Assembly: GCF_003947455.1 (NCBI RefSeq)
Contig: NZ_QHJH01000046.1
Coordinates: 1 to 44,886, forward strand
DNA: 44,886 nucleotides
DNA from: Streptomyces sp. WAC 04229
GTDB taxonomy: Bacteria; Actinomycetota; Actinomycetes; Streptomycetales; Streptomycetaceae
Direction: 5' to 3'
This document shows, in pieces, positions 14,890 to 20,867 of this stretch; position 1 is the first letter of the stretch; the number at the start of each line of letters is the position of its first letter. The notes beneath the pieces are model-generated. The model made no database searches and had not been told where the DNA came from. It saw nothing but the letters and a program-made list of their open reading frames with translations. A program made the position numbers and the translations under genes.

Positions 14890-15126
14890 ATGACCGTGAG
14901 GAAGCCGTCGAAGCCGTGGCGGGTGACCGTCACCGGCCCGGACGTGGAGGCAACGTCCTCGTTCACCAGCGAGGCCAAGACCTTCGCGTTCGTCCGCGCC
15001 AGCCTCGGCGGCGACAGCCCGGCCACCGCTGCGAAGGTGGAGCAGTGGGAGGGCGGCCTGTGGCGGTGGTTCGAGACCGTGACCGCCGAAGAGATCCGCG
15101 CGGCCCAAGCCGCCACCGAGAAATGA
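14890..15126 (+). CDS. small hypothetical protein (78 aa)
   Basis: The start is fixed by GAGGACACCGAC directly before the ATG, a Shine-Dalgarno that overlaps the upstream stop codon. The product is alpha/beta, with a strand-rich N-terminus ('WRVTVTGPDVEATSSF') and a C-terminal helix ('TAEEIRAAQAATEK'); it has two conserved-looking tryptophan-rich turns (QWEGGLWRWF). Family not recognised. Confidence 0.7.
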   Translation: MTVRKPSKPWRVTVTGPDVEATSSFTSEAKTFAFVRASLGGDSPATAAKVEQWEGGLWRWFETVTAEEIRAAQAATEK

Positions 15127-15136
15127 GGAGCCGACC

Positions 15137-15460
15137 ATGGGGAAGTACCACAAGGCCGGGGACCAGGTCCGCGTCCTGGAAGGCCCGGAGTCGGGGCAGA
15201 CGCTGACCGTGTCGTCCGTCCGCATGTTCGCCACGGACAACGGCTACTACCTGAAGGGCGGCAGCGGCCTCTACTCGCCTCACCAGGTCGAGCTGGCCGC
15301 TGAACGCATCACAGGGAACCCGTGCGGGGCCGCCTGCGTGGAGCGGAAGCACGACCTTATCGGCGTCTGCGATCACTGCCGGGGCGAATGCCGGTGCTGG
15401 CTGGACCGCGAGATGGCTGTCGTGCGCGCAGCCGCCGCCGACCGCGCCACCGACAAGTGA
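15137..15460 (+). CDS. small protein with a beta-barrel-like start and cysteine cluster (107 aa)
   Basis: The N-terminal part ('AGDQVRVLEGPESGQTLTVSSV') resembles a KOW/SH3-like barrel. The C-terminal part has six cysteines ('NPCGAACVERKHDLIGVCDHCRGECRCW'), probably a zinc knuckle. Together they suggest nucleic-acid or ribosome binding, which is inference. GAGGAG lies about seven bases before the ATG. Confidence 0.7.
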   Translation: MGKYHKAGDQVRVLEGPESGQTLTVSSVRMFATDNGYYLKGGSGLYSPHQVELAAERITGNPCGAACVERKHDLIGVCDHCRGECRCWLDREMAVVRAAAADRATDK

Positions 15461-15472
15461 GGACACCGACCC

Positions 15473-15871
15473 ATGGGACTTGATCTTCGCGTAGGACGCG
15501 AAGAAGGCCGCCTCCCCAACGACCCGTGGCCATCCTGGTCATACCTCGGCTTCGGGCAGTTCCGGAGGCGGCTGGCCCAGCACATCGGCGTCGACCTGGA
15601 CCAGATGCACGGGTTCGGTGGCGACGGCGACTGGACCACGGTGCCCAGCCCGCTCCGACACCTCCTGGACCACAGCGACTGCGATGGCGAACTGACCCCA
15701 CAGCAGGCATCCGAACTGGCACCCGCCCTACAGCGGGCGCTGCAAGAGATTGGGTGTGGAGTCGAACCCGGTGACGACCCCGGGTGGGACTATGACCAGA
15801 AGACTGGTGCGGAACTGGTGCAGCTTCTGGAGCTGTGCGCCCGCGAGAGTGTCCCGGTGGAATTCTGCTGA
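15473..15871 (+). CDS. hypothetical protein (132 aa)
   Basis: Last of the first four genes of the cluster. The ATG follows the conserved junction AAGTGAGGACACCGAC. The protein is acidic, with many Asp/Gly/Trp turns ('HGFGGDGDWTTVPSPLRHLL') and a helical C-terminus. It resembles small proteins common in Streptomyces genomes that have no assigned function. A strong terminator follows at 15886. Confidence 0.7.
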   Translation: MGLDLRVGREEGRLPNDPWPSWSYLGFGQFRRRLAQHIGVDLDQMHGFGGDGDWTTVPSPLRHLLDHSDCDGELTPQQASELAPALQRALQEIGCGVEPGDDPGWDYDQKTGAELVQLLELCARESVPVEFC

Positions 15872-15885
15872 TCGAGACGTGATGG

Positions 15886-15916
15886 CGCCCCGGCCTGAGG
15901 TAAGCAGGCCGGGGCG
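15886..15916 (+). terminator. intrinsic terminator of the small-gene cluster
   Basis: A perfect 12-base-pair stem, CGCCCCGGCCTG (15886-15897) with CAGGCCGGGGCG (15905-15916), around a 7-base loop, 14 bases after the last stop codon. Confidence 0.85.
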
Positions 15917-15992
15917 TCGTCATGCAGGCTACTGGTCGACGGTGAGAACCGGACAACTCGGTGAGCCGCAGGCTAGAGGTACCTGGAAATAC

Positions 15993-16052
15993 CTCGCGGA
16001 TACTCGCGGCTGCTTGCGGAATCTTGCCGAGTTCCCGTTAATTCCCGTGACT
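15993..16052. repeat. six degenerate repeats in exact 10-base register
   Basis: The units are CTCGCGGATA, CTCGCGGCTG, CTTGCGGAAT, CTTGCCGAGT, TCCCGTTAAT and TCCCGTGACT. The period equals one helical turn, so protein-binding sites would face the same side of the DNA. The array lies in a non-coding stretch between a terminator and the next genes. It could be an iteron-like or multi-site operator. The degree of decay makes the last two units uncertain. Confidence 0.45.
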
Positions 16053-16188
16053 GCCCGGTCGTGACCTGCGGCAGTTCTCTCCAAGCAGGTGCACGGCGCG
16101 TTTTGCAGACCCTCCGCACGCGAGCACGTGGTCTTCCTCTACCGTCTCCTCATCCACCGCATCGCGCGACGAACGGAAGGAGACAGCC

Positions 16189-16428
16189 ATGCCCAAACTG
16201 ACCTCAAGATCGGAGTGTTCCACGTCGTGCGAGGAAAATGTGTCAGTCCTCACACGCGGGTGGGCGGGTCGGTGGAAGGCTCCGGGCTGCTATGGCGTTC
16301 TGTCGGCTTCTGTAGTCGCCTGTGCTCATCTGCCCTACTGGATCAGTGACAGACCGTCAAGACGCCCGTCCCCAGGGCCTTCGCGCTGTGATGTGTTCTC
16401 GCAATATCACAGCCCGCCGGTAGGCTAG
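16189..16428 (+). CDS. possible small protein (79 aa)
   Basis: The only strong support is a near-ideal AAGGAG six bases before the ATG. The product 'MPKLTSRSECSTSCEENVSV' continues with Cys, Ser and Trp and no recognisable fold; codon bias is not phage-like, and the 3' part overlaps a promoter-like palindrome at 16385-16413. It could be a short peptide whose true end is functionally irrelevant, or noise. Confidence 0.3.
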   Translation: MPKLTSRSECSTSCEENVSVLTRGWAGRWKAPGCYGVLSASVVACAHLPYWISDRPSRRPSPGPSRCDVFSQYHSPPVG

Positions 16429-16490
16429 TTCACGCAGAAGGAGCCCATCCCCGACGCGAAGTTTCTCAGGCCCAGTGTCGGGAGGGCTCC
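16385..16490 (+). promoter_or_regulatory. operator palindrome, -10 box and attenuator-like hairpin before the 61-aa gene
   Basis: GCTGTGAT (16385-16392) and ATCACAGC (16406-16413) form a perfect interrupted palindrome just upstream of a TAGGCT -10-like hexamer (16421-16426); no good -35 is visible. The putative leader then folds into a long stem: GGAGCCC (16440-16446) with GGGCTCC (16484-16490), and CCCGAC (16450-16455) with GTCGGG (16477-16482). The first base pairs begin right after a pyrimidine/purine-mixed start region. The arrangement suggests regulated transcription plus attenuation. Confidence 0.5.
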
Positions 16491-16540
16491 CTGCGCGATG
16501 TCCCACCAGCCAGAGCAGAGAAAGGCAGGGAAAGAACACC

Positions 16541-16726
16541 GTGAAGCAGCGTAACAAGAACGGACAGGAGGTGGACACCCGACGGGCCGGGATAGTCCGC
16601 TACCTGCGGGAATGGCCACGCCGCCATGGACGTCTTGTCCACGATCACATGGTCCGGGGCGTGTCGTACGGCGTCGGGAGCGGCGCCGTAAGCCTCCTGA
16701 TCATGTGGTGGCAGAGCCGCCACTGA
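16541..16726 (+). CDS. small basic protein with a short hydrophobic end (61 aa)
   Basis: The start is a GTG at 16541 after a purine-rich GGGAAAGAA. The product is basic ('KQRNKNGQEVDTRRAGIVRY', 'WPRRHGRLVHDHMV') and ends in 'YGVGSGAVSLLIMWWQSRH', a marginal membrane or interface segment. It has its own structured leader upstream and a strong terminator downstream, so it is probably a separate transcription unit. Function unknown. Confidence 0.6.
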   Translation: MKQRNKNGQEVDTRRAGIVRYLREWPRRHGRLVHDHMVRGVSYGVGSGAVSLLIMWWQSRH

Positions 16727-16742
16727 CCGCGAAAAGAGCCTC

Positions 16743-16770
16743 GATGGCCCCCGCCGTGGCGGGGGCCATC
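16743..16770. terminator. strong stem-loop terminator
   Basis: GATGGCCCCCGCC (16743-16755) pairs perfectly with GGCGGGGGCCATC (16758-16770). It separates the plus-strand small gene from the minus-strand dcd remnant and could serve both strands. Confidence 0.8.
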
Positions 16771-16822
16771 GTCGTTCGGAGAGCTCCCGCCGACGGGGAA
16801 GCGGTCTCATTCATCCTCTGCA

Positions 16823-16978
16823 TCAGGGAGTTGGAATCTCCGTGCGGTGGAAGTTCTGCCAGGACCGGGATGCGGTCGGCCCGCGCTGCCCCTGATACCG
16901 GGACCCGCGCACCGCGCTGCCGTACGGATGCTCTGCCGCCGACGTGAGCTGGAAGAAGCAGATCTGCCCGATCTTCAT
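16823..16978 (-). pseudogene. C-terminal remnant (or mini-ORF) of a second dCTP deaminase
   Basis: The 51 codons from ATG 16978 encode '[20 protein letters not shown]', then '[19 protein letters not shown]' and 'HRTEIPTP'. This matches only the last third of Dcd, corresponding to the tail of the full dcd at 18265-18846, and resembles chromosomal Streptomyces Dcd in ending NFHRT. The catalytic segment (SSLGR...E) is absent. A 24-base stretch (16958-16981) is identical to 18397-18420 in the intact gene. The frame is intact and its ATG overlaps the stop of the RHH gene as ATGA, so it may still be translated. I read it as a displaced older dcd. Confidence 0.8.
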
Positions 16979-17160
16979 GCCTGAGGCGCTGCCCCGAGTT
17001 CCCGCTTCCTCTTCCTCACCCAGTCGTGCACTGCCTCAATGAGAACGTCTGAGCGGTCCCGTCCATCTGACTTGGCCAACTTGTCCAGCTCCTGGCGGAG
17101 CGCGACGGGCGGCCGGAACGAGATCGCCGGCGTCTGCCCGGTTGCGGGCCTGCCTGCCAT
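16975..17160 (-). CDS. small ribbon-helix-helix regulator (61 aa)
   Basis: The start ATG at 17160 follows GGAGGAGAC, a very strong site. The RHH fold is clear: beta-strand '[16 protein letters not shown]', helix 'DKLAKSDGR', turn '[21 protein letters not shown]'. Arc/CopG-type proteins of this size usually repress their own promoter or act as antitoxins; no toxin partner is visible. Two perfect 13-base copies of TGTCATACAGAAA lie upstream (17179-17191 and 17245-17257) and are likely its operators, also controlling the divergent HNH-type gene. Confidence 0.82.
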   Translation of the reverse strand: MAGRPATGQTPAISFRPPVALRQELDKLAKSDGRDRSDVLIEAVHDWVRKRKRELGAAPQA

Positions 17161-17178
17161 GTCTCCTCCATCGGTTGC

Positions 17179-17257
17179 TGTCATACAGAAACTAGCACCC
17201 ACCTGCCGAACTTCATAGACAACCTCGTGTCGCCAAGCTATTCTTGTCATACAGAAA
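17179..17257. promoter_or_regulatory. paired operator-like direct repeats in a divergent promoter region
   Basis: TGTCATACAGAAA occurs at 17179-17191 and 17245-17257, between the RHH gene (minus) and the HNH-type gene (plus). A related TTCATAGACA lies between them. In an otherwise GC-rich genome these A/T-rich repeats stand out as candidate RHH binding sites. Confidence 0.65.
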
Positions 17258-17279
17258 TGGCCAGCGAACAGGGGTACTC

Positions 17280-17933
17280 GTGACGAAGATCGACCTGGAA
17301 GGTCAGAGATTCACCCGTCTCCTCGTTCTCGGCGAGGCAGGACGAAGCGGCAGGAAGGTTGCCTGGCTCTGCCAGTGCGACTGCGGGAAGACCACGAGAG
17401 TAATCGGCACCCTGCTCAGGCAGGGAGTCACGAGGTCGTGTGGCTGCCTGAAAGGGCAGCACAGCGCAACCCACCGCATGACGCGCACCCCGCTGTACCG
17501 CACGTGGCGGAACATGCTGAACCGAGTGACCAACCCGAACGTCAAGGCCTACCCCTATTACGGAGGGCGCGGCATCACCGTCTGCGAGCGGTGGCTGAGG
17601 TTCGAGAACTTCTACGCCGACATGGGCCCCACCTACCGAGAGGATCTGTCCCTCGACAGGATCGACACCAACGGCAACTACGAGCCCGGTAACTGCCGGT
17701 GGGTGACGATGGATGAGCAGGCCCGGAACAAGCGCAGCAACGTCCGACTGACCTTCCACGGCCACACTCTGATCATGAGCGAGTGGGCGGAGAGGATAGG
17801 GATTCCCTACTCACGGTTGGCCTACCGGGTGTCCAAGGGATGGCCGCACGAGCGAGCCCTGACGGAGAACATCGACCCTGAACGTGTTGCTGCGGCCCTG
17901 ATAGAACTCGAACAGAAGACAGACGAGAAGTGA
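17280..17933 (+). CDS. HNH-endonuclease-like protein with N-terminal zinc site and AP2-like features
   Basis: 217 residues from the GTG at 17280 (AGGGG five bases upstream). The N-terminus is a cysteine cluster ('WLCQCDCGKTTRV', 'RSCGCLKGQH'). The central part 'LYRTWRNMLNRVTNPNVKAY' to 'GRGITVCERWLRFENFYAD' and 'LSLDRIDTNGNYEPGNCRWV' has the D-R-I-D...N-Y-x-P-x-N-C-R-W signature of a widespread HNH-type phage family. The C-terminus ('IMSEWAERIGIPYSRLAYRV') is HTH-like, fitting a homing nuclease or DNA-binding accessory. It is divergent from the RHH gene. Confidence 0.72.
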   Translation: MTKIDLEGQRFTRLLVLGEAGRSGRKVAWLCQCDCGKTTRVIGTLLRQGVTRSCGCLKGQHSATHRMTRTPLYRTWRNMLNRVTNPNVKAYPYYGGRGITVCERWLRFENFYADMGPTYREDLSLDRIDTNGNYEPGNCRWVTMDEQARNKRSNVRLTFHGHTLIMSEWAERIGIPYSRLAYRVSKGWPHERALTENIDPERVAAALIELEQKTDEK

Positions 17934-17943
17934 GGACAAGACC

Positions 17944-18204
17944 ATGCCGATCAGCCTGACTTACCAGGTGAAGTGCGACGTCTGCTGGGGCGTCATGGAC
18001 GGCGAGTACGACACCCGTGAGGAAGCGGAGCAAGCCCGCAAGGACCTCGGTTGGGAAGACGACAGCAACCGGACGGCCTGCCCCGAGCACAACACCCGGA
18101 ACCGTGCCGCCCAGAGGCTGCGTGAGGCGCACGAGGAGGACCAGGAACGCGCGCTGGAGATTTTCCGAACCCTCCCTGACGACGAAGGCAACTCGATCGC
18201 CTGA
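17944..18204 (+). CDS. small zinc-binding-type protein (86 aa)
   Basis: The ATG follows AAGTGAGGACAAGACC, nearly the same junction as in the cluster at 14.9-15.5 kb. Metal ligands are likely C11, C14, C46 and H49 ('VKCDVCWG', 'ACPEHN'). A Glu/Arg/Ala-rich helix follows. Family unknown. It is followed directly by a strong terminator. Confidence 0.7.
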   Translation: MPISLTYQVKCDVCWGVMDGEYDTREEAEQARKDLGWEDDSNRTACPEHNTRNRAAQRLREAHEEDQERALEIFRTLPDDEGNSIA

Positions 18205-18215
18205 CCAGTAGCACA

Positions 18216-18252
18216 GCGGCGCCCCGGACAGGTCTAGTGTCCGGGGCGCCGC
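18216..18252. terminator. intrinsic terminator between convergent genes
   Basis: A perfect 15-base-pair stem, GCGGCGCCCCGGACA (18216-18230) with TGTCCGGGGCGCCGC (18238-18252), with a 7-base loop. It lies between the plus-strand small gene and the minus-strand dcd and can serve both. Confidence 0.88.
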
Positions 18253-18264
18253 CGCGTCTGAACG

Positions 18265-18846
18265 TTACCTGGGCAGCCTGGTGCGTTGAAAGTCCAGGTG
18301 GGAGCGTGAGGCCGTAGGGCCGCGCTGCCCCTGGTATCGGGATCGGAGCCCCTTCGTACCGTAGGGCGACTCGGCAGGCGAAGTCATCTGGAAGACGCAG
18401 ATCTGCCCGATCTTCATGCCCGGCCACAGCTTGATTGGTAGCTGCGCCAGGTTCGCAAGCTCCAGCGTGACGTGGCCCTCGAACCCGGGGTCGATGAACC
18501 CGGCCGTCGAATGCACGACCAGGCCCAGCCGCCCGAGCGACGACTTGCCCTCCAGCTTCCCCGCCAGATGCCGAGGCAGCCGCACCCGCTCGAAGGTCGA
18601 CCCGAGGACGAACTCCCCCGGATGCAGCACGAACGGCTCGTCGTCGCTCACGTCGACCAGGCGGGACAGGGCGTCCTGCTGGACGGCGGGGTCGATGCAG
18701 GAGGCGCGGTGGCTCTCGAAGACCCGGAACTGGGTGTCGAGGCGGACGTCGATGCTGGCCGGCTGAAGCATCGCCTCATCGAACGGCGTGACACCGAGCT
18801 GGCCGCGGGCTATCGCGTCGTGGAGGTCTCTGTCGGAGAGGAGCAC
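18265..18846 (-). CDS. dcd: dCTP deaminase
   Basis: 193 residues, normal for the family. Key segments are '[15 protein letters not shown]', '[16 protein letters not shown]', catalytic '[20 protein letters not shown]' with the Ser and Arg of the SSLGR box, '[14 protein letters not shown]' with the catalytic Glu, and the C-terminal lid '[15 protein letters not shown]' equivalent ('[16 protein letters not shown]'). It converts dCTP to dUTP, feeding dTMP synthesis with the neighbouring ThyX. The GTG start at 18846 has no good Shine-Dalgarno, so expression may depend on coupling to the gene at 18871. A second, truncated copy of the 3' third lies at 16823-16978. Confidence 0.93.
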   Translation of the reverse strand: MLLSDRDLHDAIARGQLGVTPFDEAMLQPASIDVRLDTQFRVFESHRASCIDPAVQQDALSRLVDVSDDEPFVLHPGEFVLGSTFERVRLPRHLAGKLEGKSSLGRLGLVVHSTAGFIDPGFEGHVTLELANLAQLPIKLWPGMKIGQICVFQMTSPAESPYGTKGLRSRYQGQRGPTASRSHLDFQRTRLPR

Positions 18847-18870
18847 ACGGTGAGGCTATGGCCGACCGCG

Positions 18871-19056
18871 CTACACCTTCCCCGCGAGGGCTGCCGCCCG
18901 CCGTTCCTCGAGGGCCTGCGTACACAGCACGCACAGCGGGTTCCCGCCCAGCCCGTACCGGTGGCACGGATGCTGGCAGCTACGACACGGCCCCACCTGC
19001 GACGGCGCACAGACAGGGGTCGGCGGGACGGGTCTGTCGGAGACGGTGCTGCTCAT
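18871..19056 (-). CDS. small cysteine-rich zinc protein (61 aa)
   Basis: Six cysteines and one histidine are in knuckle spacing ('CRSCQHPCHRYG' and 'CVLCTQAL'), with a disordered Pro/Ser N-terminus. The ATG at 19056 has only a weak Shine-Dalgarno. It lies 24 bases upstream of dcd on the same strand and is divergent from thyX. Small treble-clef-like proteins of this kind are common in actinophages; function unknown. Confidence 0.6.
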   Translation of the reverse strand: MSSTVSDRPVPPTPVCAPSQVGPCRSCQHPCHRYGLGGNPLCVLCTQALEERRAAALAGKV

Positions 19057-19108
19057 GCCGCCATCGTACGACCGTGCGGAGGGAACACCCGGGCGCGGCC
19101 CCGGGACA

Positions 19109-19132
19109 CTGGGGGTACCGCCCTTCCCCCAG
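19109..19132 (+). promoter_or_regulatory. hairpin in the thyX leader
   Basis: CTGGGGG (19109-19115) pairs with CCCCCAG (19126-19132), four bases before the GGAG Shine-Dalgarno of thyX. It may tune translation. Base pairing is seen; the effect is inferred. Confidence 0.4.
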
Positions 19133-19148
19133 ATCGGAGCCTTTCCCC

Positions 19149-19886
19149 ATGGCCGAGCCCGCCCCTGCCCTCGAGCCCGTCTTCCGCGACGACGTCACCG
19201 TCCAGCTGGTCAAGCAGAGTGCCGACGACGCCCACGTCCTCTGGTCCGCCCGCGTCTCCACCCAGGGCGAGCAATCCCTCGAGCAGATCGGCGCCGACCC
19301 GGCCCGATCCAAGGGGCTCATCAACTACCTGATGCGGGACAGGCACGGCTCTCCGTTCGAGGCGACGTCGATGACGTTCTTCATCAGCGCCCCGATCTTC
19401 GTCTTCCGGGAGTTCATGCGTCACCGCGTTGGCTGGTCGTACAACGAGGAGTCCGGCCGCTACAAGGAGCTGGAGCCCGTCTTCTACGTCCCCGGTCCGG
19501 ACCGGAACCTGGTACAGGTGGGGAAGGCCGGCCACTACCGGTTCGAGCCCGGTACTGCGGCGCAGCACGCTCTGGTCGACGAGGTGATGGTCGACGCGTA
19601 CCGGCACGCGTACGACGCCTATCGGCGGATGCTCGCCGCCGGCATCGCGCGGGAGGTTGCCCGATCGGTGCTGCCGGTCGGCCTGTTCTCCTCCTGCTAC
19701 GCCACCTGCAACGCGAGGTCGCTGATGCACTTCCTCGGCCTGCGCACCACCCATCCCGCCGCCGCGATCAAGTCCAGCCCGCAGCGGGAGATCGAGATGG
19801 TGGCGGAGAAGATGGAGGCGGCGTGGGCGGAGCTGATGCCCCTCACCCACGCCGCGTTCAACGCCAACGGCCGCATTGCCCCCTGA
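19149..19886 (+). CDS. thyX: flavin-dependent thymidylate synthase
   Basis: 245 residues. The family signature RHRxxSxNExSxRY appears as RHRVGWSYNEESGRY at residues 91-105. The nucleotide-binding arginines near 'ARSVLPVGLFSSCYATCNARSL' and the 'FLGLRTTHPAA' block are also present. ThyX uses FAD, NADPH and methylene-tetrahydrofolate to make dTMP from dUMP. With Dcd in the neighbouring unit, the phage can pull dCTP into dTMP after dUTP hydrolysis. The start at 19149 has GGAG nine bases upstream. It is convergent with the lysis cassette, with an 18-base gap. Confidence 0.95.
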   Translation: MAEPAPALEPVFRDDVTVQLVKQSADDAHVLWSARVSTQGEQSLEQIGADPARSKGLINYLMRDRHGSPFEATSMTFFISAPIFVFREFMRHRVGWSYNEESGRYKELEPVFYVPGPDRNLVQVGKAGHYRFEPGTAAQHALVDEVMVDAYRHAYDAYRRMLAAGIAREVARSVLPVGLFSSCYATCNARSLMHFLGLRTTHPAAAIKSSPQREIEMVAEKMEAAWAELMPLTHAAFNANGRIAP

Positions 19887-19904
19887 CCTCGGTCGCACAC
19901 CAGT

Positions 19905-20249
19905 TCAGGCAGTCGGCGGGCCTGACTGGTCCTGCACGGTGTCGTGCAGGGCTCCACGGTGCTGGGCGCGTACGACCATGGTGATCCGCTGCATCACCAG
20001 GAACGCGATGACCACCAGGAGCAGAGTGCGGATCGTGCGGAGCACCATGGCCGGCGCTCCGTGGTCCCAGACCGTGATGGCGACCGTGTACGCGCCGAGC
20101 GCCCCGATCGCCAGGGTGAACGTCATGATGTGCACGCCGACCGGCGTGGACCGCCAGGGCGCGAACCGGTGGTAGACGACGCCGAAGACGAGGCTGCACA
20201 GGGCGACCAGGCTCGAGGCTGCAAGGTTGGCGAGCTGCGCGCAGTCCAT
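19905..20249 (-). CDS. putative holin-like membrane protein (three spans)
   Basis: 114 residues with three hydrophobic segments: 'AASSLVALCSLVFGVVY', 'MTFTLAIGALGAYTVAITV' and 'IRTLLLVVIAFLVMQRI', and a short hydrophilic tail. Actinophages often place such a protein at the end of the lysis cassette, where it may act as a second holin or antiholin. Its ATG overlaps the stop of the preceding gene by one base (TAATG). Confidence 0.65.
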   Translation of the reverse strand: MDCAQLANLAASSLVALCSLVFGVVYHRFAPWRSTPVGVHIMTFTLAIGALGAYTVAITVWDHGAPAMVLRTIRTLLLVVIAFLVMQRITMVVRAQHRGALHDTVQDQSGPPTA

Positions 20250-20494
20250 TAGCGGGGGCCTCCCTCAAAGGCTTGGCGGAAGATCTCCGCGAAGTGGTTT
20301 CTCTCCCGCTCGTTCGCCAGCCGCGCGGCAATCCGCGCGACGGCAGGACGGTGGGCTTCCACCGCCCGGCGGGCTTCCCGAGCACGGGACAGCGCTGATT
20401 CGGCTTCCCGCTGCCCGTGCGTCTTGCCAGACTCTTCCGGGCGCTGCGGGGCGGGCTCAGGACGGCGGCGCAGCAACCGTCGGATCCATCGCAT
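20249..20494 (-). CDS. small basic helical protein in the lysis cassette (81 aa)
   Basis: The ATG at 20494 has GGAGG nine bases upstream and lies inside the end of the previous gene in another frame. The product starts 'MRWIRRLLRRRPEPAPQRPE' and continues as one long charged helix ('ALSRAREARRAVEAHRP', 'ARIAARLANERERNHFAEIF'). There is no membrane span. The tight packing between the TM/coil protein and the holin-like protein suggests a lysis-related role. Family not recognised. Confidence 0.65.
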   Translation of the reverse strand: MRWIRRLLRRRPEPAPQRPEESGKTHGQREAESALSRAREARRAVEAHRPAVARIAARLANERERNHFAEIFRQAFEGGPR

Positions 20495-20792
20495 CCCCGG
20501 GCACCTCCCCTCGTATCGCACGCAGAACGTGATCGGCGACTCGGGACAGTTCCAGGAGTTCACCGACTTGGTTCTGAGCTTGGATTCGTGCGGCTTCGCT
20601 CTCCCGGTGGGCTGCCCTCCACGCGTCTCGCTCCGACGCGATCTCGGCGACCCGGGCGTCCCGGTCTTTGCGTACGTCCTCGAGGACTGCGCGTGAGACC
20701 AGGTTGCCGCGGAGGATGAGCAGCACGATGAGGGTGACGATTGCCCCGGCCCCGCCCGGCAGTAGGACGTTGACGGCCGACAGGTCATTCAC
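20457..20792 (-). CDS. single-span membrane protein with coiled coil (111 aa)
   Basis: The GTG at 20792 has AGGAG eight bases upstream. One N-terminal membrane helix ('GGAGAIVTLIVLLILRGNLV') is followed by a long coiled coil ('LEDVRKDRDARVAEIASERD', 'ESEAARIQAQNQVGELLEL'). This layout is typical of small proteins next to actinophage holins. A spanin-like role is possible in principle, but Gram-positive hosts do not need one, so I leave the function open. Confidence 0.75.
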   Translation of the reverse strand: MNDLSAVNVLLPGGAGAIVTLIVLLILRGNLVSRAVLEDVRKDRDARVAEIASERDAWRAAHRESEAARIQAQNQVGELLELSRVADHVLRAIRGEVPGDAMDPTVAAPPS

Positions 20793-20867
20793 CTCTGCTG
20801 CTCCTTGTAGTTGTGGGGTCCGCGGGCGTCGCTGCCAGTCGACGCCACGCGCACCAGGTGGGCATGG

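Noticed and set aside
16038..16253. 71-codon open frame on the minus strand
   Set aside because: No ribosome site, and it covers the periodic repeats and the strong SD of the opposite strand; coding evidence is weaker than the regulatory evidence.
16357..16578. 73-codon hydrophobic frame on the minus strand
   Set aside because: Antisense to the structured leader and the 61-aa gene; no start signal.
20249..20788. 179-codon reading of the lysis-cassette frame from ATG 20788
   Set aside because: The first 98 codons overlap the GTG-started membrane/coiled-coil gene in another frame; the ATG at 20494 has GGAGG and gives a sensible 81-aa product.
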